Shown here piece by piece: positions 37,490 through 46,661 of a DNA stretch of 64,000 nucleotides. How positions within the stretch are numbered: the first letter of the stretch is position 1; each line of letters opens with the position of its first letter. The position numbers and the translations under genes were made by a program. A model generated the notes under the pieces. The model searched no databases, was not told where the DNA came from, and saw only the letters and a program-made list of their open reading frames with translations. The stretch comes from Ignavibacteria bacterium (GTDB lineage: Bacteria > Bacteroidota > Ignavibacteria > Tepidaquicellales > Tepidaquicellaceae), in NCBI GenBank assembly GCA_036262055.1, contig DATAJP010000002.1, forward strand, positions 950,177 to 1,014,176, given 5' to 3'.

Positions 37490-38575
37490 TTGAAAAAAAC
37501 AGCATTTTACTATATACATAAAAAACTTGGTGCGAAGATGGTTGACTTCGTTGGATTTGAAATGCCTATTCAATACGAAGGCATCATTGCCGAACATAAA
37601 GCTGTGAGAAATTCGGTCGGAGTATTCGATGTTTCCCATATGGGCGAGGTTCAGGTTCACGGTCCTGACGCCGCAAAGTTTGTTCAAAAGATTACAACGA
37701 ATGATGTTACGAAACTTAACGTTGGTGACGTGCAGTATTCGGCTATGTGCTATGAAAACGGATGCGTGGTTGATGACCTGCTGGTTTATAACTGCGGTGA
37801 TTATTTTATGCTTGTAATAAATGCATCGAATATTGATAAGGACATAGACTGGATAGAACAAAGCATAACCGATGAAGATGTTCATCTGAAAAATATTTCT
37901 GATGAAACTTCATTGCTTGCGGTTCAGGGACCAAACTCAATGGCAACTTTGCAAAAACTGACTGACGTTGATTTATCATCGATGCCTTATTATACTTTTA
38001 AGTTCGGACAAATGGCAGGTCAGGATGTTATCATTTCGAGAACAGGTTATACAGGTGAAAAAATTTGTTTTGAAATTTATTCTTCTTCAAACAAAGAAAA
38101 ATCAGAAGCATTATGGAACGCAATTTTTGAAGCAGGAAAAGAATTTGACATAAAACCAACCGGACTTGGCGCAAGAGATACGCTCAGGCTTGAGTACGCT
38201 TTCAGATTATACGGAAATGATATGGACGAGAACATAAACGTTTTAGAAGCAGGGCTTGGATGGATAACAAAGCTTGACAAAGGTGATTTCACGGGAAGCG
38301 AAGCTTTAAAAAAAGCAAAAGCTGATGGCTTGAAAAGAAAAGTTGTCGGGTTTATTATTGATGACAGATTAATTGCCCGCCATGGTGCCGAAATTTATTC
38401 AGGCGATAAAAAAGTTGGAGTTGTAACAAGCGGAAATATTTCTCCTATGCTTAACAAAAACATAGGGCTTGCTTTGCTTGATGAAGGTTACAATAAAATC
38501 GGAACCGATATCGAGATTGATATAAGAGGTAAAAAGATTAAGGCAAAGACTGTAAAGACGCCATTTTTAAAATAG
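37490..38575 (+). CDS. gcvT: Aminomethyltransferase, glycine cleavage T protein
   Basis: 361 residues from TTG. MVDFVGFEMPIQYEGIIAEH, VGVFDVSHMGEV, the VQKITTNDVTKL segment and YTGEKICFEIY belong to the folate-binding core. GLGARDTLRLEYAFRLYGND is the T-protein signature that separates it from YgfZ. It passes the methylene group of glycine to tetrahydrofolate. gcvH and gcvP are not nearby. HicA lies 4 bp upstream. Confidence 0.94.
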   Translation: MKKTAFYYIHKKLGAKMVDFVGFEMPIQYEGIIAEHKAVRNSVGVFDVSHMGEVQVHGPDAAKFVQKITTNDVTKLNVGDVQYSAMCYENGCVVDDLLVYNCGDYFMLVINASNIDKDIDWIEQSITDEDVHLKNISDETSLLAVQGPNSMATLQKLTDVDLSSMPYYTFKFGQMAGQDVIISRTGYTGEKICFEIYSSSNKEKSEALWNAIFEAGKEFDIKPTGLGARDTLRLEYAFRLYGNDMDENINVLEAGLGWITKLDKGDFTGSEALKKAKADGLKRKVVGFIIDDRLIARHGAEIYSGDKKVGVVTSGNISPMLNKNIGLALLDEGYNKIGTDIEIDIRGKKIKAKTVKTPFLK

Positions 38576-38587
38576 AAACTATAAATA

Positions 38588-39400
38588 ATGCTCAACGCGA
38601 CAATTTATTTAACTCATTCATTGGTTAATGATGAGCTGACTTTAAAAGATAAAAATGTAATAATAATAGATGTATTGAGGGCAACTTCAACTATAAACGT
38701 TGCGCTTTCAAATGGAGCAAAAGAAGTAATTCCTGCCGATACACCGACAAAGGCAGCCAGAATAGGCAAAGGAGCGGGCAATTCATTGCTTTGCGGTGAA
38801 AGAAACGGAAAAATTGTCGAGGGATTTAACCTTGGAAATTCACCGCTTGAATACACTTCTGAAATCGTTAAAGACAAGGTTCTTGTTTTTAGCACGACAA
38901 ACGGAACGATGTCAATTCTGAAAGCTAAATATGCTAAGACATGCGTGCTTGCAAGTTTTCTAAACATTAACCGTGTTGTTGAATTCATTGAGAATCTGAA
39001 TGAAGATTTTGTAATTATATGTTCAGGCAAGCTTAATAATTTCTGTATAGAAGATACTGTTTGCGCGGGAATGATTTTGCGCAAGCTCAAGAAAGATAAA
39101 ATTGAGCTGGCTGTTAATGACCCCGAGGTAACTTCGGAGGTTCTTGCAAAGCATTATCTAAAAGATGCATCGAATGCACAGGATGATGCGGTTCTGAAAA
39201 TGCTTAAAGAAACTGAACACGGAAAATATCTGATAGGAATTGGTTTTGAAGATGATTTGAATCTTTGTTCTAAATTAAATTCATATCCTGCGCTTCCGAT
39301 GTATCAGAACGGTTTAATAAAATTAAAAGAAGCCTTTGATGCCGAAGCAGTTCAGAAAGCTGCGATGAAGAAAACAGTTATTCACGATTCGGCTGCGTAA
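38588..39400 (+). CDS. comB: 2-phosphosulfolactate phosphatase family protein
   Basis: 270 residues. IIIDVLRATSTINVALSNGA, LLCGERNGKIVEGFNLGNSP and VLVFSTTNGTMSILKAK are the signature blocks of ComB, a Mg-dependent phosphatase first known from methanogen coenzyme M synthesis. Homologues are widespread in bacteria that do not make coenzyme M, where sulfolactate or another phosphoester may be the substrate. It starts 12 bp after gcvT. No ComA or ComC is present here. Confidence 0.88.
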   Translation: MLNATIYLTHSLVNDELTLKDKNVIIIDVLRATSTINVALSNGAKEVIPADTPTKAARIGKGAGNSLLCGERNGKIVEGFNLGNSPLEYTSEIVKDKVLVFSTTNGTMSILKAKYAKTCVLASFLNINRVVEFIENLNEDFVIICSGKLNNFCIEDTVCAGMILRKLKKDKIELAVNDPEVTSEVLAKHYLKDASNAQDDAVLKMLKETEHGKYLIGIGFEDDLNLCSKLNSYPALPMYQNGLIKLKEAFDAEAVQKAAMKKTVIHDSAA

Positions 39401-39458
39401 TTATCTTGTTACAGTTAAATATTAATTTAATATTAAAACATCTTTAAGTTTTAAATAG

Positions 39459-42056
39459 ATGGCAAAAACGTCTAAAGACGAAGATTTTAACATTTCGGTT
39501 GAAGCAAAAAAACAGATTCTTGGTTTCTTTGTTTTAATAGCAGGAGTTCTTCTTTTACTCTCAATTTTTTCTTACACTACAAACGACGAAGCAACGCTCG
39601 AAAAACTGAATTTTTTCTCGATTTTCAGACAGGAAACATATTCGGGCACTTATCCTATCCAAAACTGGCTTGGAATTGCAGGCGCTTTTGTGTCGCAGTT
39701 TTTCATTAATAATCTTTTCGGATATTTTTCATCGATAATAGGCCTTCTCGTAATCTTTGCAGGCATTCTTTTGATTGCAAAGAAAAAATTCCGTCCTTAC
39801 TTATTTTATTTTTCTTATTCCGTATTGTTAATGGTGCTTCTTGGAAGCGCGTTGGGTTTGTTGAGAATTTTATCCGGTGCAGGAGCAATATCATCAAAGC
39901 TCAGCGGAACAGGAGGGGATTTTGTCGCAACAATATTTTATAAGACGACAGGAAGTGTCGGCGCAACCGTAATAATTTTTTTGCTTTTGTTTGTAAATAT
40001 ATTCCTGCTCATTAATGGAAGTTTTTATAAATCATTTGAGCGTTTAAAAGCTTTTGTAAATTATTTAATTGGAAAGTCCAAAGATTTCAGGGAAAGCCAA
40101 AAACAAAAAGCGGAAGCGAAAAAAGAATTACAGGAACAACTTAAAAAAGAACAGGAAGAAAAAGCAGTTTTACTTCAGGAGGAAGCAAATAAAAAAACTG
40201 CATTCACGGAAGCTCTGATAAAAGAAAAAGAGAAACTGAAAAAAATTAAGTATGCAAAAGAAGAAGATTTGATTTTAGAGGAACAGGTTATCGAAGAAAT
40301 TGAAGATCCGAAAGTCGAGCCTGAAATCGAGCCCGAGGTTGAAGAGGAAGAACCTATAAGGGAAACCGAAATAAACAGACCTAAACCTGTTGAGATAGCC
40401 GAAGTAAAAGAAACTAAAAAAGAAATTATTGCTAAACCCAAGCAGGAAAGCGATGCCGATTTAATTGTTGTTAAAGAAAAGAAAACGGAAGTCTCGGAGA
40501 CAGACATAAATCCTGAAAACTCAAATGAAACCGAGGCCTTATCAGGAATTGATGAAGACGATTACATAGAAGAAACGCTTGATGACTATAATACTCCGGG
40601 CACCGACATTCTGACACAGCCGACAAGAGAAGAGCTTGAGAACGTTACTGATGAAGAGCTTACTACAAACGGCAGACTGTTGCAAGAAAAACTCCTGAAG
40701 TTCGGAATCGAAATTGAAAAAGTTACCGCAACTCCCGGACCTGTTGTAACACTTTATGAGCTTGTTCCTGCAGCAAACGTGAAGCTTTCAAAAATCGAGT
40801 CGCTGCAAGATGACATTGCGCTTGCATTGAAAGCACGCGGCATCAGAATGATAATCCCGATTCCCGGCAAAGGAACTGTCGGCGTTGAAATTCCGAACAG
40901 CAAGGCACAGATTGTCCGTATCAAATCAATTCTTGAATCACCAAAATATAAATCGTCAAATAAAATTTTACCTATTGCATTCGGAAAAACAATCGACGGT
41001 GAAGTCTTCATCGATGACCTTGCAAAGATGCCGCACTTGTTAATTGCAGGCGCGACAGGTTCAGGAAAAAGCGTCGGCATAAACACGATTATTGCAAGTT
41101 TGCTTTATAAATTACATCCATCCGATTTAAAATTCGTGATGGTTGACCCGAAAAAAATCGAACTGAATTTATATTCGAAGTTAAAGAAGCATTACCTCGC
41201 AACAACAAAAGATATAAACGAAAGCATTGTAACAAGTCCTTCGAACGCGGTTTCGGTTTTGAAAAGTTTGGTAAGCGAAATGGAAAAGCGCTACGATAAG
41301 CTTGCAAACGCAGGTGTGCGAAACATCGAAGCATATAACGTGAAATATAAAGACGGCAAGCTGAAAGACAACGATGCAATCCGGCACAAGAAAATGCCGT
41401 ATATAGTTGTCATCATAGATGAGCTTGCTGATTTAATGATTACTGCAAAGCGTGAAATCGAAGAACCGATTGCGCGTCTTGCGCAGATGGCTCGTGCTGT
41501 CGGCATTCATCTGATTGTCGCGACACAGCGTCCGTCGGTTGATGTTATTACCGGTGTTATTAAAGCAAACTTCCCGGTTCGTATTGCTTATCAGGTTGCA
41601 TCGAAAATCGACTCGCGGACAATTCTCGACATGGGCGGTGCCGATGCGCTTCTTCGCAACGGTGATATGCTTTACCTTTCTTCCGCTTCACCGAAGCCGA
41701 TTCGTATTCAGAATGCTTACATGTCAACAGAAGAATGCGAACTTATGGTAGATTATATCGGCGACCAGGACGGATTTAAAAAGCTCCACCTGCTTCCTTC
41801 AACTCAGGAGAACAGAAAGTTCGGAGGTGACGATGATGACAGGGATATTATGTTTGATGATGTTGCAAGAATGATTCTGAGCATGCAAACTTGTTCAACT
41901 TCTGTTATTCAACGAAGAATGAAACTTGGTTATGCACGCGCAGCAAGAATCGTTGACCAGCTTGAACGCGCAGGCATCGTCGGTCCCAACAATGGCGCTA
42001 AAGGACGTGACATTCTCGTCACCGAAGACGAGCTTGAAGATATTTTAAATGGATAG
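39459..42056 (+). CDS. ftsK: DNA translocase FtsK/SpoIIIE
   Basis: 865 residues. Four N-terminal membrane helices (about 25-190) are followed by an acidic/lysine-rich linker (200-375). The motor then has PHLLIAGATGSGKSVGIN (Walker A) and YIVVIIDELADLM (Walker B). The gamma winged helix (LGYARAARIVDQLERAGIVG) near the C-terminus reads KOPS-type polarity sequences. It segregates chromosomes at the division septum. The ATPase is complete. Confidence 0.96.
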   Translation: MAKTSKDEDFNISVEAKKQILGFFVLIAGVLLLLSIFSYTTNDEATLEKLNFFSIFRQETYSGTYPIQNWLGIAGAFVSQFFINNLFGYFSSIIGLLVIFAGILLIAKKKFRPYLFYFSYSVLLMVLLGSALGLLRILSGAGAISSKLSGTGGDFVATIFYKTTGSVGATVIIFLLLFVNIFLLINGSFYKSFERLKAFVNYLIGKSKDFRESQKQKAEAKKELQEQLKKEQEEKAVLLQEEANKKTAFTEALIKEKEKLKKIKYAKEEDLILEEQVIEEIEDPKVEPEIEPEVEEEEPIRETEINRPKPVEIAEVKETKKEIIAKPKQESDADLIVVKEKKTEVSETDINPENSNETEALSGIDEDDYIEETLDDYNTPGTDILTQPTREELENVTDEELTTNGRLLQEKLLKFGIEIEKVTATPGPVVTLYELVPAANVKLSKIESLQDDIALALKARGIRMIIPIPGKGTVGVEIPNSKAQIVRIKSILESPKYKSSNKILPIAFGKTIDGEVFIDDLAKMPHLLIAGATGSGKSVGINTIIASLLYKLHPSDLKFVMVDPKKIELNLYSKLKKHYLATTKDINESIVTSPSNAVSVLKSLVSEMEKRYDKLANAGVRNIEAYNVKYKDGKLKDNDAIRHKKMPYIVVIIDELADLMITAKREIEEPIARLAQMARAVGIHLIVATQRPSVDVITGVIKANFPVRIAYQVASKIDSRTILDMGGADALLRNGDMLYLSSASPKPIRIQNAYMSTEECELMVDYIGDQDGFKKLHLLPSTQENRKFGGDDDDRDIMFDDVARMILSMQTCSTSVIQRRMKLGYARAARIVDQLERAGIVGPNNGAKGRDILVTEDELEDILNG

Positions 42057-42111
42057 CTTTTCTTTCCCACAAATTTCACAAATTTCACTAAAATAATTTT
42101 TAAAGAAAATT

Positions 42112-42189
42112 CCCCTCTTGAGAGGGGTGTCCCGATTTATCGGGACGGGGTGTGTTTCAAAGAAATGGGATTCCCGCTTTCGCGGGAAT
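42112..42189. repeat. Cluster of palindromic repeats (family D plus family A)
   Basis: CCCCTCTTGAGAGGGG (42112-42127), GTCCCGATTTATCGGGAC (42129-42146), and family A ATTCCCGC-TTTC-GCGGGAAT (42170-42189). All lie in the convergent gap between ftsK and the aldehyde dehydrogenase gene. The stems could double as bidirectional terminators. Confidence 0.85.
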
Positions 42190-42253
42190 GACTTCATTGG
42201 GTTTTGTATTTTAAAAATTTGTGCTAATTCGTGTAAATTCGTGGCTAGGTCTC

Positions 42254-43708
42254 TTAACTCTTCAAATACGGCAGCAGTCCATGTAAGCCGCCTTCACGAC
42301 CGAAACCGCTTTCTTTGTAACCGCCGAAAGGTGAAGCAGGATTAAATTTATTAAACGTATTCGCCCATATAACTCCCGCTTTTATTTGTTTCAGAACTTC
42401 AAAAACTTTTGAACCTTTCGATGTCCATACTCCCGCTGATAATCCATAGAAAGTATTATTAGCTTTCTCGATTGCTTCCTTCGGAGTTCTAAAGGTCAGC
42501 ACCGATAAAACAGGTCCGAAGATTTCTTCGTTTGCAATTCTGTGTGCCTGTGAAACGTTTGTGAAAAACGTCGGCTTAAACCAAAAACCTTTTTCAGGCA
42601 ATTCGCATTGCGGCTGATAAATTTCTGCACCTTCGCTTACTCCCGCATCGACAAGCTCTGTGATTTTTCCAAGCTGCTGTTTTGAATTAATTGCACCTAT
42701 ATCGGTATTTTTATCAAGCGGGTCTCCAACTCGGAGATTGCGCATGCGCTGTTTTAACTTCTTAACGATAATTTCAGCAACACTTTCCTGAACAAGCAAG
42801 CGCGAACCCGCACAGCACACATGCCCCTGATTAAAATAAATTCCGTTTATTATTCCTTCGACTGCAGCATCAATCGGTGCATCTTCAAAAATTATGTTCG
42901 CCGCTTTTCCGCCGAGCTCAAGGGTAAGCTTCTTATCCGTGCCTGCAATGCTTTTCATAATCAGCTTTCCGACATCAGTAGAACCCGTGAACGCAATTTT
43001 ATTTACATTCGGATTATTTACAAGATACGAGCCTGTCTTTCCGTCGCCTGAAATTATGTTCACAACTCCCGGCGGCAAATCCGCTTCCTGAATAATTTCA
43101 GCAAGCTTATATAATGTAAGTGGTGTTGTCTCCGCAGATTTTATTACAACCGTATTCCCGCATGCAAGCGCGGGAGCGATTTTCCATGCCGCCATTAAAA
43201 GAGGGAAGTTCCATGGAATAATTTGCCCAGCAACACCAAGCGGTTCGGGTTTTTTGCGTGTTATGTATTCAAGCTTATCAGCCCAGCCCGCATAATAAAA
43301 GAAATGAGAAATCACGAGAGGAATATCAACAGATTTGGATTCGCGAATCGGCTTTCCGCCATTCATTGATTCAATTACCGAAAACTCACGAGCTTTCTCC
43401 TGTAAAATCCTTGCAATGCGGAAAAGATATTTTCCTCTTTCTGATGCAGGCAACTTTTTCCAGTATTTATCATAAGCATTTTTTGCAGAAGTAACAGTTT
43501 TGTCAACATCCTTCTCATTTGCATAAGCAACCTCAGCAAGAACTTTTTCATTCGAAGGATTTATCGTCGGAAAATATTTGTTCGTTTTCTGCCATTTGCC
43601 GTTTATGAATAAGTCATATTTTTTATTCAGCTGTATATGCTTTGAGTCTTCAATCGAAGATGCATATTTAATCGGTGATTTTTCTTTTATGGTTAAACTT
43701 TTCTGCAT
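42254..43708 (-). CDS. NAD(P)-dependent aldehyde dehydrogenase
   Basis: 484 residues. IIPWNFPLLMAAWKIAPALA, FTGSTDVGK (cofactor), the base E264 in TLELGGKAANI and the nucleophile C298 in NQGHVCCAGSR are intact. The family oxidises aldehydes to acids. It shares its strand and neighbourhood with deoC, 51 bp upstream, suggesting that it may handle the acetaldehyde released from deoxyribose-5-phosphate. Confidence 0.93.
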   Translation of the reverse strand: MQKSLTIKEKSPIKYASSIEDSKHIQLNKKYDLFINGKWQKTNKYFPTINPSNEKVLAEVAYANEKDVDKTVTSAKNAYDKYWKKLPASERGKYLFRIARILQEKAREFSVIESMNGGKPIRESKSVDIPLVISHFFYYAGWADKLEYITRKKPEPLGVAGQIIPWNFPLLMAAWKIAPALACGNTVVIKSAETTPLTLYKLAEIIQEADLPPGVVNIISGDGKTGSYLVNNPNVNKIAFTGSTDVGKLIMKSIAGTDKKLTLELGGKAANIIFEDAPIDAAVEGIINGIYFNQGHVCCAGSRLLVQESVAEIIVKKLKQRMRNLRVGDPLDKNTDIGAINSKQQLGKITELVDAGVSEGAEIYQPQCELPEKGFWFKPTFFTNVSQAHRIANEEIFGPVLSVLTFRTPKEAIEKANNTFYGLSAGVWTSKGSKVFEVLKQIKAGVIWANTFNKFNPASPFGGYKESGFGREGGLHGLLPYLKS

Positions 43709-43723
43709 GTGATAAGTTATATT

Positions 43724-43750
43724 GGACAGACAAGAATGTCTGTTCTACTA
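43724..43750. repeat. Partial family C repeat
   Basis: GGACAGACAAGAATGTCTGT followed by TCTACTA, in the 51-bp gap between deoC and the aldehyde dehydrogenase gene. It matches half of the 33904 element. Confidence 0.65.
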
Positions 43751-43759
43751 AAAATAAAT

Positions 43760-44692
43760 TTAATCTATTGTAAAATAATCTGCCGATTGATAATATCCGG
43801 TTTTTTGTTTTTGATACTGCATTAACAAATCATTCAACAGCGAGCTCGCGCCGATACGGAACATATTTGCATTCATCCAGTCAGCACCGAGTGTTTCATT
43901 CAACAATACAAGATACGCAATCGCATCTTTTGTTGTTCTTATTCCGCCTGCAGGTTTCATTCCTATCATTATGCCCGTTTCATCAAAGTAATCACGAATC
44001 GCCTCGAACATCACAAGTGTCACAGGCAGTGTTGCTGCCGGTTGAACTTTCCCCGTAGATGTTTTTATGAAATCTGCGCCTGCCATCATTGCAAGAAAAC
44101 TTGCAATGCGAACGTTGTCGAATGTTTCAAGTTCACCTGTTTCTAAAATTACTTTAAGATGAACATTGGTATTTAATTTCTTTGATTCCTCAACGCATGC
44201 TTCTTTCACTGCTTTTATTTCATTATACACAAATTCATAATCACCTTGCAAAAACTTTCCGCGTGAAATTACCATGTCGATTTCATCTGCCCCTTCTCGT
44301 ATTGCTTCAATTGTGTCCTTGATTTTCAGTTCAGTCGGATATTGCCCTGATGGAAACGAAGTCGCAACCGATGCAATGTGTATTCCACTTCCTATAAGAA
44401 ATTTTTTCGCAGAAGCAATCAGGTTCGGATAAACACAAACCGCCGCTACATGCGGAATATCGGTATTGCCCGGCATAGGGAACTTTGCCTTCTGGCATAA
44501 AGAAAAAACTTTACCAACGGTATCTTTTCCTTCGAGGGTCGTCAGGTCAATCATCGAAACCGCGAGCTTTATGAAATCAAGCTTTGTTTCGTTCTTTATG
44601 CTTCTCGATGCCAAAAACGCAGCACGCTCCTTTGTCCCTATTTCATCTATAGGATTATTAAACTTTTTTATGAAACTTGAGATGCTATTCAT
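43760..44692 (-). CDS. deoC: Deoxyribose-phosphate aldolase
   Basis: 310 residues, the long form. The Schiff-base lysine is in ADFIKTSTGKVQPAAT, and KPAGGIRTTKDAIAYL and DEIDMVISRGKFLQGDY are aldolase blocks. It splits deoxyribose-5-phosphate to glyceraldehyde-3-phosphate and acetaldehyde. The aldehyde dehydrogenase downstream fits a linked route to acetate. The start is 56 bp from the divergent secreted-protein gene. Confidence 0.93.
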   Translation of the reverse strand: MNSISSFIKKFNNPIDEIGTKERAAFLASRSIKNETKLDFIKLAVSMIDLTTLEGKDTVGKVFSLCQKAKFPMPGNTDIPHVAAVCVYPNLIASAKKFLIGSGIHIASVATSFPSGQYPTELKIKDTIEAIREGADEIDMVISRGKFLQGDYEFVYNEIKAVKEACVEESKKLNTNVHLKVILETGELETFDNVRIASFLAMMAGADFIKTSTGKVQPAATLPVTLVMFEAIRDYFDETGIMIGMKPAGGIRTTKDAIAYLVLLNETLGADWMNANMFRIGASSLLNDLLMQYQKQKTGYYQSADYFTID

Positions 44693-44748
44693 TTGTATAA
44701 AGCTAAATAAATTAATAATTTTATTATATTGATAAACAACTGCATAGA

Positions 44749-45351
44749 ATGAAAATTTTGCCGGTAATTGTATTTTTTTTGGCTACCCAATGCGCTTTCT
44801 CACAGACCGAACGTCTTCCTATCCCTGGAATATTTAATACGGGAGTAAACGGTAATAATCAATTATTAGCTGATGGCGAGGTGGATTTGCATTACAAATT
44901 GGTTTCAAGTGATGATTCACAATATCCCGGTCCCGATGCTTTTATCCCGGCATCCGATATATGGCCGATTGGACAGTGGATTCCAAACGGACCCGAATCA
45001 AAATGGATTGCTCCCAGATTCGATGCAGATAAATTTAATGCATCAGGATATTATGTTTACAGGTTAACTTTTGACCTAACCTCATTTCACTATAACACAG
45101 CCGAAATCGGAGGGATTTGGTCAACTGACAATAACGGAATGGATATTTTAATTAATGGTACCTCAACTGGATTTCAAACACCATTTGAATCATTCTATGG
45201 TATCTCACCTTTCTTTATTAATACTGGTTTTCAACCGGGACTTAATACTATAGATTTTATTGTTTACAACGGTCATGCTCCCACCGGTTTACGCGTTGAA
45301 ATAAAAGGCACAGCCGTGCCTTTGAATGTCGCATTTAATAATCAAAAATAA
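44749..45351 (+). CDS. Secreted beta-sandwich protein, unknown function
   Basis: 200 residues with a signal peptide (ILPVIVFFLATQCAFSQ). The mature part begins IPGIFNTGVNGNNQLLADGE followed by VDLHYKLVSS, an opening seen in PEP-CTERM-type and other surface proteins whose module resembles a carbohydrate-binding jelly roll. DMGD-like calcium motifs are absent. The C-terminus (GTAVPLNVAFNNQK) is not a sorting signal I recognise. It precedes the hydrolase cluster on the same strand by 95 bp, but no functional link is shown. Confidence 0.65.
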   Translation: MKILPVIVFFLATQCAFSQTERLPIPGIFNTGVNGNNQLLADGEVDLHYKLVSSDDSQYPGPDAFIPASDIWPIGQWIPNGPESKWIAPRFDADKFNASGYYVYRLTFDLTSFHYNTAEIGGIWSTDNNGMDILINGTSTGFQTPFESFYGISPFFINTGFQPGLNTIDFIVYNGHAPTGLRVEIKGTAVPLNVAFNNQK

Positions 45352-45446
45352 ATTAATAAGTTTTTTCATTTCTTTTTCAAAAACGTTAGTTTTTCTTTCT
45401 TAACAAATTTTTATTTATATTTATTATTCAAATAAAATTGAAACTA

Positions 45447-46541
45447 ATGAAAAAACTTTTAAGGGTGCTAAAGGTTTTACCTGTAATTTTATTTTTAAAC
45501 ACTTCTTTTTTATTCTCGCAAACACTTCCTGAAAAGCTCGATGCAGTGACCGATTCATTAATGACTGCAACAAAAATTCCCGGCATGATTGTTTCTCTTG
45601 TTTGCGGTGATTTCAAATGGGAAAAAGCAAAAGGTTTTGCTGATGTTTATGGCAATGTTCCGATGACTCTCGATAAAACATTCAGAATAGGAAGCGTTAC
45701 AAAAACATTTACAATTACAACTCTGCTTCAGCTTGTCGATGAAGGTTTATTAAAACTCGATGATCCTGTCAATAAATATTTTGATAATATTCCCAATGGC
45801 GACAGAATAACGGTGCGCATGCTTGCCGAAATGACAAGCGGGTTATATAATTATTCCGACACAAAAGATTTTGAGGATTCTTTAACGAATAATCCTCATA
45901 AAAGATGGAAAAATGAAGAGCTTCTTGAAATGGCTTTCAGATATCCGGTTTATTTTGAGCCGAATACGGATTTTCACTACTCGAATACCAATACCATTCT
46001 AATCGGAATGATTATCGAAAAACTCACAGGAAAAACAATAGGGCAAAACATAACAGAAAGAATTATAAATAAACTTGGATTAAAAAACACCTATGTCCCT
46101 GAAAATTATGTGATACCCGGTGATTATGCACACGGTTATAATAATATCGAAGATTCGATTACCATTCCATATGTTGATGTAACTGAAATGTATGACCCAT
46201 CATGGGCAGGTGCTGCAGGTGATATTATTTCAAATGTGAATGATTTAAAAATTTATATCCGCGCAATGGCTAAAAACCAGCTTTATTCTCCTCAAATGCA
46301 GGCAGAAAGAATGAAATGGACTCCGTTCATTCCTGCAAGCACAGGACTTAAATACGGATTGGGGATGTTCGAAATCGAAGGAAGCTATATCGGACACAAT
46401 GGAGGTATTCCGGGATTTGCAAATGTAACCGCTTATTCTCCTGTGCAGGATTGCTCTATAATAGTAATGTACAATGCAAAATCTAAACTTGCAGCTGACC
46501 CGCTTGCAAAACGAATTTTGCAAATTATGAATGGTAATTAG
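45447..46541 (+). CDS. Exported serine hydrolase, class C beta-lactamase fold (tandem copy 1)
   Basis: 364 residues from the ATG at 45447; a TTG three codons earlier is less likely. A signal peptide ends at LFSQ. The catalytic SxxK is S83-V-T-K86 (RIGSVTKTFT), then the tyrosine motif in HYSNTNTILIGMI and the late HNGGIPGF in place of KTG. The fold covers penicillin-binding proteins, esterases and D-amino-peptidases, so the substrate could be peptidoglycan or an ester. First of four paralogues; the next gene follows 120 bp later. Confidence 0.9.
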   Translation: MKKLLRVLKVLPVILFLNTSFLFSQTLPEKLDAVTDSLMTATKIPGMIVSLVCGDFKWEKAKGFADVYGNVPMTLDKTFRIGSVTKTFTITTLLQLVDEGLLKLDDPVNKYFDNIPNGDRITVRMLAEMTSGLYNYSDTKDFEDSLTNNPHKRWKNEELLEMAFRYPVYFEPNTDFHYSNTNTILIGMIIEKLTGKTIGQNITERIINKLGLKNTYVPENYVIPGDYAHGYNNIEDSITIPYVDVTEMYDPSWAGAAGDIISNVNDLKIYIRAMAKNQLYSPQMQAERMKWTPFIPASTGLKYGLGMFEIEGSYIGHNGGIPGFANVTAYSPVQDCSIIVMYNAKSKLAADPLAKRILQIMNGN

Positions 46542-46661
46542 AAATTAATAAATATTAGAAAGCAGTTTCTTTATATTGTTATATCCTGACTCAATTGTAC
46601 ATTTATACATTTGTACATTCATAAACCGGTCTCAATTTTTATTCACATTTAAAACCAAAAC

